Assembly: GCA_018812505.1 (NCBI GenBank)
Contig: JAHJDK010000123.1
Span: forward strand, 1-9,155
DNA: 9,155 bases
Reading direction: 5' to 3'
Origin: Nanobdellota archaeon
GTDB taxonomy: Archaea > Nanobdellota > Nanobdellia > Woesearchaeales > GCA-2686295
Made by a program: the position numbers and the translations under genes. This document shows positions 1 through 5,486 of this stretch, one piece after another. The notes below the pieces were generated by a model, which did no database searches, was not told where the DNA came from, and was given only the letters and a program-made list of their open reading frames with translations. Position 1 is the stretch's first letter. Each line of letters begins with the position of its first letter.

Positions 1-264
1 AGAAGAATAAAACTAAAAATCAAAAGAAAAATCATCGCAAAAGAACAAATGAAAGATGATGAAGCTGTTAAAATACCTCTAACAGAAGTAAAATTTCTGC
101 CAGACAGCTACAATATACCAATTTCAACCATGATTTATGGAGATAAAATATGGGTTTTAATCCCATCTGAAAATGACCACATCTCATTATTAATAGAATC
201 AAAAAAACTAACCCAGTCTTTTCTAAATTATTTTAATCAACTCTGGAAAATAGCTAAACAGTGA
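1..264 (+). CDS. C-terminal fragment of a TrmB-family-like transcriptional regulator
   Basis: The reading frame is open from base 1, so this is the last 87 codons of a gene that starts outside the window; the Met at base 49 is internal rather than the true start. The visible part reads like the effector-sensing C-terminal half of archaeal TrmB-like regulators: a strand with 'LPDS', then 'IYGDKIWVLI', then 'ISLLIES', ending in an aromatic helix with 'FLNYFNQLWKIAK'. That order (YGDK strand, acidic turn, I-rich strand, F-x-x-YF-x-x-LW tail) is what I recall from TrmB-like proteins common in DPANN archaea. The DNA-binding winged helix would lie upstream and is not seen. Only three bases separate its TGA from the end of the convergent Nudix gene. 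Family assignment rests on recall of the tail pattern only. Confidence 0.68.
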   Translation, partial: RRIKLKIKRKIIAKEQMKDDEAVKIPLTEVKFLPDSYNIPISTMIYGDKIWVLIPSENDHISLLIESKKLTQSFLNYFNQLWKIAKQ

Positions 265-267
265 AAA

Positions 268-672
268 TCAAAGCTCGTATCCTAAAACCTTGAGATCAAG
301 AACTAAACCCTTCAAAATCTTGTAATCAAACAATTCAGAAGGATCAATCCATAAAAAATCATCATGCTCATCCCTCGACACAACAAAAGCCTGATTCAAT
401 CTACACTTGAAAACATACATCTCATAAACCTCATCATCACTTGACAAGTCATCCATGAATGGCTCAGCCTCAATTAATATCTCAAAATCAGTCACTCCAA
501 GCTCCTCATTCAGCTCTCTGACCAAACATTCCTTTGCAGATTCACCAAGTTCAATATGTCCTGAAACAAAATTCCAGTAATCAGGGAAAAATCTCCTGTC
601 AGGATTTCTATGCAGTAACAAAATATTTCTCTGTTCATTCTCAATAACGCAAGACATCAACTTCTTATTCAT
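268..672 (-). CDS. Nudix (NUDIX/MutT-type) hydrolase
   Basis: A 134-residue single-domain Nudix hydrolase, the usual length for the family. Such enzymes cleave a nucleoside diphosphate linked to another group, using Mg2+ held by the Nudix box. The box is complete at residues 38-60: G38, E44, then R52-E53-L54-x-E56-E57-x-G59-V60, matching GX5EX7REUXEEXGU exactly. Before it lies the typical strand 'ILLLHR' and 'WNFVSGHIE'; after it 'EVYEMYVFKC' and the late strand 'FLWIDPSEL'. The substrate cannot be read from the sequence; housecleaning of damaged or surplus nucleotides is possible, and an isopentenyl-diphosphate-isomerase-like fold is an alternative. Its ATG overlaps the TGA of the upstream methionine aminopeptidase gene (ATGA at 669-672), so the two should be co-transcribed and translationally coupled. 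Confidence 0.93.
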   Translation of the reverse strand: MNKKLMSCVIENEQRNILLLHRNPDRRFFPDYWNFVSGHIELGESAKECLVRELNEELGVTDFEILIEAEPFMDDLSSDDEVYEMYVFKCRLNQAFVVSRDEHDDFLWIDPSELFDYKILKGLVLDLKVLGYEL

Positions 673-1559
673 TCAAACCTCGTTATGACTATTGGTTTGT
701 CAAAAACCAACACAGAATGCTCTGCCTGACTTATCAAGCCATTATTTACATCAGGCAATGGTGGAAAACCGCGAACAACACCTGCTTTTATAAGCTCATT
801 CAAACCAAACTTTGTCTTTCCGACACCATGAGTTTTAGTCAGCCATCTAAGAGCAAAAGCCAAACCCTTGTATTGTTCTATATCCTTCAGAATTTGTCTA
901 GTAAATGGACTTCTCACAGGTTTTCTGGCTACCTGCATAAAAACGGTAGGGTTTCCGCGCTCACAAATCATGCCTGCACCATTACTTGCAAAAGGTTCAA
1001 TAGCTATTGATTGTCCTTCAATCAATTCTTCCTTGTTTCCTGAATCAAAATTAGGAATTGAAGGAGACTCATGAACAGTATACTTATTAATTCCGTGACC
1101 TGAAAGATTCCTCACAGGCAAAAAACCATATCCTTCTATCACTTGTTGTATTGCTTTGCCAAGCTCACCAATTGCAACTCCTGGCTTCACAAGTTTTAAA
1201 GCAGCATTAACAGCGTCTCTTGAAGCCTTGACAAGAGCAGCATTGTCACCTAAATCAACTGTCAATGCATTATCAGACACATACCCATCAACATGTGCTC
1301 CAACGTCAAGCTTAACAATGTCACCTTCCTGCAAAACAGTAATATCACCTTCTTCAGGGCAGTAATGTGCTGCAATATCATTTCTTGAAATCTGAACTGG
1401 AAAAGCCGGCTGTCCGCCTAAAGATTTGATTTTCTCCTCGACAGCATCACATATATCAATAACTTTTACACCTACTTTGATAAGTTTAGAACCATAGTTA
1501 AGCGCTTCTGCAGCTATCCTGCCTGACTCCTTGAATTTTTTTAGAACTTCCGAATCCAT
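669..1559 (-). CDS. map: Methionine aminopeptidase, archaeal type II
   Basis: Removes the initiator methionine from nascent proteins in the cytoplasm using a two-metal centre. The 296-residue length is nearly the same as the well-studied Pyrococcus enzyme. All five metal ligands are visible at the expected spacing: D85 and D96 in 'KLDVGAHVDGYVSDNALT', H155 in 'LSGHGINKY', E188 in 'IEPFAS' and E280 in 'QAEHSV'. The substrate-side histidines H65 ('AAHYCP') and H163 ('HESPSIPNF') are also present. The roughly 60-residue insert between E188 and E280 ('LAFALRWLTKTHGVGKTKFGLNEL') is the type II hallmark; there is no N-terminal extension, as expected in archaea. A TATA box at 1583-1590 sits about 27 bases before the ATG, so the transcript is probably leaderless. 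The Nudix gene follows with a four-base overlap. Confidence 0.98.
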   Translation of the reverse strand: MDSEVLKKFKESGRIAAEALNYGSKLIKVGVKVIDICDAVEEKIKSLGGQPAFPVQISRNDIAAHYCPEEGDITVLQEGDIVKLDVGAHVDGYVSDNALTVDLGDNAALVKASRDAVNAALKLVKPGVAIGELGKAIQQVIEGYGFLPVRNLSGHGINKYTVHESPSIPNFDSGNKEELIEGQSIAIEPFASNGAGMICERGNPTVFMQVARKPVRSPFTRQILKDIEQYKGLAFALRWLTKTHGVGKTKFGLNELIKAGVVRGFPPLPDVNNGLISQAEHSVLVFDKPIVITRFE

Positions 1560-1582
1560 AACTATCTATTACTCACATATAA

Positions 1583-1590
1583 TATATAAA
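1583..1590 (-). promoter_or_regulatory. TATA box for the methionine aminopeptidase/Nudix operon
   Basis: Read on the minus strand this is TTTATATA, a textbook archaeal TATA box. Its centre is about 27 bases from the ATG at 1559, the spacing expected if transcription starts at or next to the start codon (leaderless). Confidence 0.75.
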
Positions 1591-1608
1591 AGTTTGCAAG
1601 AAAAAATA

Positions 1609-1698
1609 CTACAACATAACTCCTAAAATAGTTCCAATAATTATCAAAAATCCTGCTGTGTAGAAAAAAGCATCATATATTACTTGTTTGAGATTCAT
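1609..1698 (-). CDS. Small single-span membrane peptide (29 residues), hypothetical
   Basis: A short frame reading MNLKQVIYDAFFYTAGFLII and on to residue 29, ending at TAG (1609-1611). Residues 10-29 are almost wholly hydrophobic and would form one membrane helix, with a small polar N-terminus. It begins ten bases after the stop of the signal-peptidase-like gene, and that stop region reads CTAGAGGCGAAGAA before the ATG, giving a plausible GAGG ribosome site seven or eight bases away. It could be a small partner of the signal peptidase in the membrane, made from the same transcript. It is too short for coding statistics to prove, and I do not recognise a named family, so it may also be chance. 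The compact context and the ribosome site are the arguments for it. Confidence 0.5.
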   Translation of the reverse strand: MNLKQVIYDAFFYTAGFLIIIGTILGVML

Positions 1699-1708
1699 TT
1701 CTTCGCCT

Positions 1709-2257
1709 CTAGTAGAATATTGCTATTAAAACCCTGTCCATCTGTTCAAATCTGATTTTCCCAGGGTCTGATGTAGGATTATTATCACCTTTCATGATAA
1801 AGTATGTTCCTTGTTCATCCTGTCCCTTATATACTACTCTGTGAATTATGTTTCCGTCTGCATAATCTGACCTGTATGAAACTATATCTCCAACTTCTAT
1901 GTCGCTTTCTGTTTCAGGAACCACTTCTAAAGCACTTGAAGATTCATCTATTACAGGATCCATTGAATTTGTATTTGTGAAGATTGCCCATTCAGCATCT
2001 TGAATGTCTAGAATAACTCTGTTGCTGTACACCTCTATTTGTTCGTTGGTTATCCAATCGCCTGGTGATGCTCTTTCTGGTGAAACATCTAGATTCAGCG
2101 GATTTAAGACGCCAATAACTTCGTCAGCTTTTTCTTTTATGATATGAACTGTAGGAATATTTTTGTCAAAATTTACAGGACCTATAACTGCGCCAGTAAG
2201 TGCTCCTGCTAGAAATATGCTTACTGCACCCAAAATAGCAAATATTTTTTTACTCAT
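1709..2257 (-). CDS. Signal peptidase I-like membrane protease (S26, archaeal Ser/His/Asp type)
   Basis: A 182-residue membrane-anchored protein of the S26 fold, which would cleave signal peptides on the outer face of the membrane. Residues 5-27 form one hydrophobic helix after a 'MSKK' start. The catalytic serine is S98 in 'TNTNSMDPVID' (the SM-x-P motif). H139 in 'IIHRVV' replaces the bacterial lysine, as in archaeal and eukaryotic signal peptidases. D158 and D164 in 'KGDNNPTSD' follow, six residues apart as in characterised archaeal enzymes. Unusual points: about 70 residues separate the helix from S98, whereas in classical enzymes the serine follows the membrane almost at once, and there is no C-terminal membrane helix. 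It may therefore be a specialised processing enzyme rather than the housekeeping one. Its promoter has a striking inverted repeat, and a tiny membrane peptide follows. Confidence 0.82.
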   Translation of the reverse strand: MSKKIFAILGAVSIFLAGALTGAVIGPVNFDKNIPTVHIIKEKADEVIGVLNPLNLDVSPERASPGDWITNEQIEVYSNRVILDIQDAEWAIFTNTNSMDPVIDESSSALEVVPETESDIEVGDIVSYRSDYADGNIIHRVVYKGQDEQGTYFIMKGDNNPTSDPGKIRFEQMDRVLIAIFY

Positions 2258-2308
2258 AAGTAGTTAATGGTTAAACTAGTATTTAAATCTTTCGTTTTTT
2301 AACTACTT
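2258..2308. repeat. Perfect 10-base inverted repeat centred on the signal peptidase TATA box
   Basis: AAGTAGTTAA at 2258-2267 and its exact reverse complement TTAACTACTT at 2299-2308, with 31 bases between the arms (about three helical turns). The centre of symmetry, base 2283, coincides with the centre of the TATA box (2280-2287). One arm abuts the ATG and the other overlaps the last codon and stop of the upstream 605-residue gene. This looks like an operator for a dimeric regulator. Confidence 0.6.
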
Positions 2309-2309
2309 A
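2280..2309 (-). promoter_or_regulatory. Promoter of the signal peptidase gene, shared 30-base module (copy 1)
   Basis: Read on the minus strand from 2309 down to 2280 this block starts TAAGTAGTTAA and ends CGAAAGATTTAAATA, the last part being a purine-rich BRE plus a TATA box. A second copy lies at 8013-8042 on the plus strand, with 28 of 30 bases the same; only two bases in the four-base middle differ. In both copies the first base of TTTAAATA lies exactly 30 bases from the A of the start codon. Confidence 0.72.
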
Positions 2310-4120
2310 GAAGTGATTAAATCAACTGTACTATCATAAATAGGCTTAAAGCAAAATTCACGAATACCTGACTTAGGAGGCTTTCTAGGAAGCAAACGCA
2401 AAAACAAGTTAAAAACATCCCGAACTAATGAATTCTCATAACTCTCATCCAAAGAAGTATGAGTATCCAAAGCAGCCAAACCAACAATATCAAACAAGAA
2501 ATCTTTATTATACTTATAAAAAATAACCATGTTCTTAGGAGTATTAACCATTTCACGAGTTAAACGACCAGACTTAGAATATATCATATCTGCAGAATCA
2601 ACAGCATCCTCAATAGAGCTATAATAACTTCTGACAGCAGCAGCAAAATTCCTGTCTCTTGTAGCACCAGTCACAACACCAGTATCAAAATGTTCCTGCA
2701 AATAACCCAAAACACCATTTCCTTCATGCCAATTAGTTTTAAAAACATAAGGTTTAGGATCAACCTTGCAAAAATCAAGAAAATAATACCAAGAGTCAAA
2801 TCTCCTTAGAGCAGCTCTGTGGATACGCTTGCCATCAGGATGCTTTTTAATTTCAGGAATTGACAAGCCATTTCCCTCTTCCTTAATTTTAAGCAAACCA
2901 GAAACAAGTTCGTCAAGACTATATTTTGACCTGACATGTCTAAAAGATTCGTAATCAATACCTCTTGATTCAAGAAATTTTTTCCAGCTGTCAAACCTTG
3001 ATGAAACTGAAAAATAAATGTGCTTAGTGTGACTATTTCCTTCAACAACCATTCCTTTATGACTTAAATCCTGACCTTTCTTAAACAATTGATCAACTTC
3101 CAACTCGAGTTCCTCATTTGATAAAGAAGTAGTAGTCAATTTGACATCATCAGGATTAAGACCTTTCTTTATTAAAACATCATCCCAACCTCTACAATGT
3201 CTGTCAGCAGCATGCATCAAGTCAGAATGTTTGTTACTGATATAACCAGGATTAAGAGGCTCACCCTTCTCAACAAGTTTATCAAATTCTAAAAACACTT
3301 TTTCAGAATCCCATTTTTTCCTAATGCGATAAGAAGAATAGTCAAATCCCAAAGCATCAACAAGTCCTGACCAACCATTATCAAAACGCCTGTCAGCAGC
3401 ATGTACACAACTCTTGATAAAAGAATCATCACCTTTCAAGATAAGATTCTTATTCAGGCTTTTCTTCTCAGATGCCAGTTCTAGCACCTTCATAATTATT
3501 TCAAGATTAGTTACATGAACGCCGCCTCGCTTTATATCTGCAGGATTAAATCCAAAATCAATCAAACCATCATCATAAGAATTATAATGATTAATTACTG
3601 CTTTGTAAATATCAAGATAATTAGTCTTAACATAGTTGGAATGCAAAGGCTCACCACGTTCAGACAGTTCAAGAAATCTGTTTTCAATCCTTGCTCTATC
3701 CCAACCAAATTGTTTAAGAATCTTATGAACAGGAAGACTAGCTCCTTTCAAAGTATCCTCCCAAAAAAACTTTCCACTGTAAAAATTATTACCTTTATAA
3801 TATAACTTACGATAAGGATTACCCTTTTGCTGCAATGCCGAAGGACTCAAATCAGCATTTTCTTTATAGTAAGCAATCCTTAAATCCTTATGAAATTCTT
3901 CTTTCTTACGCTCTTTAGCTCTCAGTTCTAACTGTTCATACGTCAAACCAACAGCAGAAATTAGTTGTTTCCATGTATCAAAGTAATATATATAAGACCT
4001 AAAAAGCCAACGACAAGGACCTTTTTGAACTGCTCCAGATCTTAAATCATAACCTTCATTCCAAGCAATCATAACACCCTCAAGTAATTCCTCTTTTGTG
4101 TGCTTTCTACCTTTAACCAT
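2303..4120 (-). CDS. Large tandem-repeat protein of the homing-endonuclease-associated (HNH repeat) type, no nuclease domain seen
   Basis: A 605-residue soluble, basic protein of about eight degenerate units of 62-70 residues. Each unit has an acidic helix, a 'G-x-x-L' turn, a basic helix and a closing aromatic 'RFDSW-x-x-FL' with 'G-x-DY' after it. The marker aromatics are W50, W120, Y182, W250, W312, W379, W444 and about Y500. Units at 140-195 and 270-325 match closely ('RGEPLHSNY' versus 'KGEPLNPGY', both ending 'NP'). This pattern resembles the homing endonuclease associated repeat (Pfam HNH_repeat), thought to bind DNA, usually next to an HNH or GIY-YIG nuclease. No such nuclease motif is visible here; residues 520-605 are a different tail of unknown type. 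It has its own TATA box and a leaderless start. It may be a DNA-binding protein grown by repeat expansion, or a remnant of a mobile gene. Function unknown. Confidence 0.78.
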   Translation of the reverse strand: MVKGRKHTKEELLEGVMIAWNEGYDLRSGAVQKGPCRWLFRSYIYYFDTWKQLISAVGLTYEQLELRAKERKKEEFHKDLRIAYYKENADLSPSALQQKGNPYRKLYYKGNNFYSGKFFWEDTLKGASLPVHKILKQFGWDRARIENRFLELSERGEPLHSNYVKTNYLDIYKAVINHYNSYDDGLIDFGFNPADIKRGGVHVTNLEIIMKVLELASEKKSLNKNLILKGDDSFIKSCVHAADRRFDNGWSGLVDALGFDYSSYRIRKKWDSEKVFLEFDKLVEKGEPLNPGYISNKHSDLMHAADRHCRGWDDVLIKKGLNPDDVKLTTTSLSNEELELEVDQLFKKGQDLSHKGMVVEGNSHTKHIYFSVSSRFDSWKKFLESRGIDYESFRHVRSKYSLDELVSGLLKIKEEGNGLSIPEIKKHPDGKRIHRAALRRFDSWYYFLDFCKVDPKPYVFKTNWHEGNGVLGYLQEHFDTGVVTGATRDRNFAAAVRSYYSSIEDAVDSADMIYSKSGRLTREMVNTPKNMVIFYKYNKDFLFDIVGLAALDTHTSLDESYENSLVRDVFNLFLRLLPRKPPKSGIREFCFKPIYDSTVDLITSK

Positions 4121-4142
4121 AAAAACAAGAAATTAAAAGAGA

Positions 4143-4150
4143 TATAAAAA
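4143..4150 (-). promoter_or_regulatory. TATA box of the 605-residue repeat gene
   Basis: Minus-strand TTTTTATA, centred about 26 bases before the ATG at 4120, consistent with a leaderless transcript. Confidence 0.65.
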
Positions 4151-4190
4151 GAATTACCTAAAAACAGTATAAAGAGAACAAAACAAGAAT

Positions 4191-4209
4191 AAAAAATTAA
4201 TAAAAAAAA
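4191..4209 (-). terminator. Poly-U terminator behind ribosomal protein S15
   Basis: On the minus strand, just after the S15 stop codon, the RNA would carry a run of eight U (4202-4209) and then a run of six U (4191-4196). Archaeal RNA polymerase stops at such U-tracts without needing a hairpin. It also separates S15 from the promoter of the next gene. Confidence 0.6.
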
Positions 4210-4215
4210 TTAAAA

Positions 4216-4671
4216 TTATTCTAGATAATAACCTGTTTTCTTTGGATCAAATTTCCAAGTTGCAGACAATCTTTCAGTTCTCTTGTAATACTTAACAAGT
4301 CTATGTATCTTTGAATCAGTAAGAATCAAACCTCTCTTTGCAGGTTCGTCATGCTTGTTAGACTCCAAGTGTTTCCTGACAAAAATAGATTTTCTGATTA
4401 AAGCTAATAAATCCTCAGGAATCTCATTCAGAATACCTTTTTCTTTCAAGATTTCAGATATTGACTTGCCAACAACTATCTTGACATCAGGTATACCATA
4501 ACGATCTCTTAGCCTAACACCAATTCTGGATGCAGACAAACCTTCTTTTGCATATTTTACAATTAATAATTCTACTTCCTTGGATTTGTATTTAACCCAC
4601 GAAGGAAGCGCCGTCTTTACAGGTTTAGTACTGCCAGACTTTCCTTTCTTTCTCGAATGCATTCTAGCCAT
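4216..4671 (-). CDS. rps15: 30S ribosomal protein S15 (archaeal S15/eukaryotic S13 form)
   Basis: A component of the small ribosomal subunit that binds the central domain of 16S rRNA early in assembly. The 151-residue product begins with the diagnostic 'MARMHSRKKGKSGS' and continues with 'WVKYKSKEVELLIVKYAKEG', the archaeal/eukaryotic N-terminal extension, then the S15 helices with 'LLALIRKSIFVRKHLESN' and the universal 'SKIHRLVKYYKR', ending 'WKFDPKKTGYYLE'. The frame is open for 23 more codons up to an ATG at 4740, but I chose 4671 because the family always starts here and because a strong GGAGG ribosome site lies eight bases upstream of it. A TATA box at 4772-4781 implies a leader of about 75-80 bases, unlike the leaderless genes around it, which hints at translational control. 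Confidence 0.97.
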   Translation of the reverse strand: MARMHSRKKGKSGSTKPVKTALPSWVKYKSKEVELLIVKYAKEGLSASRIGVRLRDRYGIPDVKIVVGKSISEILKEKGILNEIPEDLLALIRKSIFVRKHLESNKHDEPAKRGLILTDSKIHRLVKYYKRTERLSATWKFDPKKTGYYLE

Positions 4672-4740
4672 TTTATAATCCTCCGGTAAGAAAAAGTGAA
4701 CTCTCTTACCCAGCATAAGTAAGCCACAAGACCGACTCAT
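4672..4740 (-). promoter_or_regulatory. Leader of ribosomal protein S15 with strong ribosome site and alternative hairpins
   Basis: On the minus strand the leader holds CTTAC (4719-4723), then GGTAAG (4705-4710), then CTTACC (4685-4690), which runs directly into GGAGG, the ribosome site at 4680-4684. The middle segment can pair with either flank but not both; pairing with the second flank places a stem against the ribosome site. This is the layout of a small translational switch. An in-frame ATG at 4740 could instead give a 23-residue longer product, which I think unlikely. Confidence 0.45.
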
Positions 4741-4771
4741 CCTTGTTGTTTTTACAAAAAGAAAAAAAGGT

Positions 4772-4781
4772 TATTTATAAA
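4772..4781 (-). promoter_or_regulatory. TATA box for S15
   Basis: Minus-strand TTTATAAATA lies directly after the stop codon of the M23-like gene (4783-4785). Its centre is about 37 bases from the ATG at 4740 and about 106 from the S15 start at 4671, so the S15 message should carry a leader. Confidence 0.6.
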
Positions 4782-4782
4782 A

Positions 4783-5472
4783 TTAACCATTTATCTGCAA
4801 AATAATATTAGGATCAGGACATATAGCTGCAAATCTAAACCTATCGCTAACCTTACAAACACCTGGAAAATCACCTTCTCTGTCCTGCATATCAGTTATG
4901 ATTTGAAAATGCAGATGTGAAGGCCAATTGCCATTCACAGGATAATCACCAACCCAACCTATAACCTCTCCACGATCAAACTCTTGACCAACCCTAAGAT
5001 TATTAAGAGAATTCAAAGAGAGATGACCATATAAAGTGTAAAAAGTCCTGCCGCCAATCTCATGTTCTAAAATTATTGTTGGACCATAATCACCATTTCC
5101 ATCATTATTTTTAAAACTATGAACTCTAGAGCTCATAGGAGCTAAAACTTCTGTTCCAGGAGGAACCCACATATCAACTCCTAAATGCACAGTTCTCCTT
5201 TCTGAACCGCTAAAAACAGTACTATAATTATATATGAGTCTATTCTCATTGTATCTGCCAATTCCAAAAGTAGAACCAGAATCAACTATTTTACCAGCCA
5301 CATAATTGCTGAAAACATCAGGATTTGAAACGTCAACAAAAGCTAATTCAGAATTATTACTGGTTAAATCAAACACATAAAAAGGTGAATTTCTATAGCT
5401 TATTGATAAAACTTCTCCAAACAAATCCTTATTTTTTCTTATTAAATCAGCGATTTTCATTTTCATTTTCAT
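4783..5472 (-). CDS. M23-fold (LytM-like) metallopeptidase-like protein without signal peptide
   Basis: A 229-residue protein with a complete M23 zinc site: H96 and D100 in 'HLGVD', H150 in 'YTLYGH' and H186/H188 in 'PSHLHFQ'. M23 enzymes usually cut peptidoglycan outside the cell, yet the N-terminus 'MKMKMKIADLIRKNKDLFGE' is polar with no signal peptide or membrane helix. The stretches 'DYGPTIILEHE', 'FYTLYGHLS', 'ITDMQDREGDFPGV' and 'CPDPNIIL' recall the M23 domain found inside bacterial proteins that fuse a phosphotransferase, an M23 domain and a class III aminotransferase, so an intracellular metabolic role is plausible. It begins three bases after the stop of the acetyltransferase gene, clearly one operon. 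The start lies in a run of repeated ATGAAA units, so the first, third or fifth residue could be the initiator Met. Confidence 0.88.
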   Translation of the reverse strand: MKMKMKIADLIRKNKDLFGEVLSISYRNSPFYVFDLTSNNSELAFVDVSNPDVFSNYVAGKIVDSGSTFGIGRYNENRLIYNYSTVFSGSERRTVHLGVDMWVPPGTEVLAPMSSRVHSFKNNDGNGDYGPTIILEHEIGGRTFYTLYGHLSLNSLNNLRVGQEFDRGEVIGWVGDYPVNGNWPSHLHFQIITDMQDREGDFPGVCKVSDRFRFAAICPDPNIILQING

Positions 5473-5486
5473 TTTTCATTTTTCAT
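5454..5486 (-). repeat. Short tandem ATGAAA repeat at the acetyltransferase/M23 junction
   Basis: On the minus strand five ATG triplets occur in a row (CAT on the plus strand at 5458, 5464, 5470, 5477 and 5484) with spacings of 6, 6, 7 and 7 bases, each followed by A-runs. The tract carries the stop codon of the upstream gene and the start codon of the downstream gene, and encodes the MKMKMK beginning. Confidence 0.8.

Noticed and set aside
717..1365. Plus-strand frames across the methionine aminopeptidase gene
   Set aside because: All catalytic residues of the aminopeptidase are on the minus strand; the plus-strand frames have no family resemblance or start signals.
3515..3805. Plus-strand open frame inside the repeat-protein gene
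   Set aside because: It lies fully within a convincing gene on the other strand, has no promoter and gives a low-complexity I/K-rich product; it is a shadow of AT-rich coding DNA.
2303..4120. Reading the repeat protein as a homing endonuclease or transposase
   Set aside because: No HNH, GIY-YIG, LAGLIDADG or DDE motif could be found, and no terminal repeats or target duplications flank the gene.
4672..4740. 23-residue N-terminal extension of S15 from the ATG at 4740
   Set aside because: The archaeal family starts at MARMHSRKKG, and GGAGG precedes the inner ATG at the right distance; no ribosome site precedes the outer one.
4783..5472. Secreted peptidoglycan hydrolase or phage lysin
   Set aside because: There is no signal peptide or membrane anchor, no phage genes are nearby, and the organism appears to be an archaeon.
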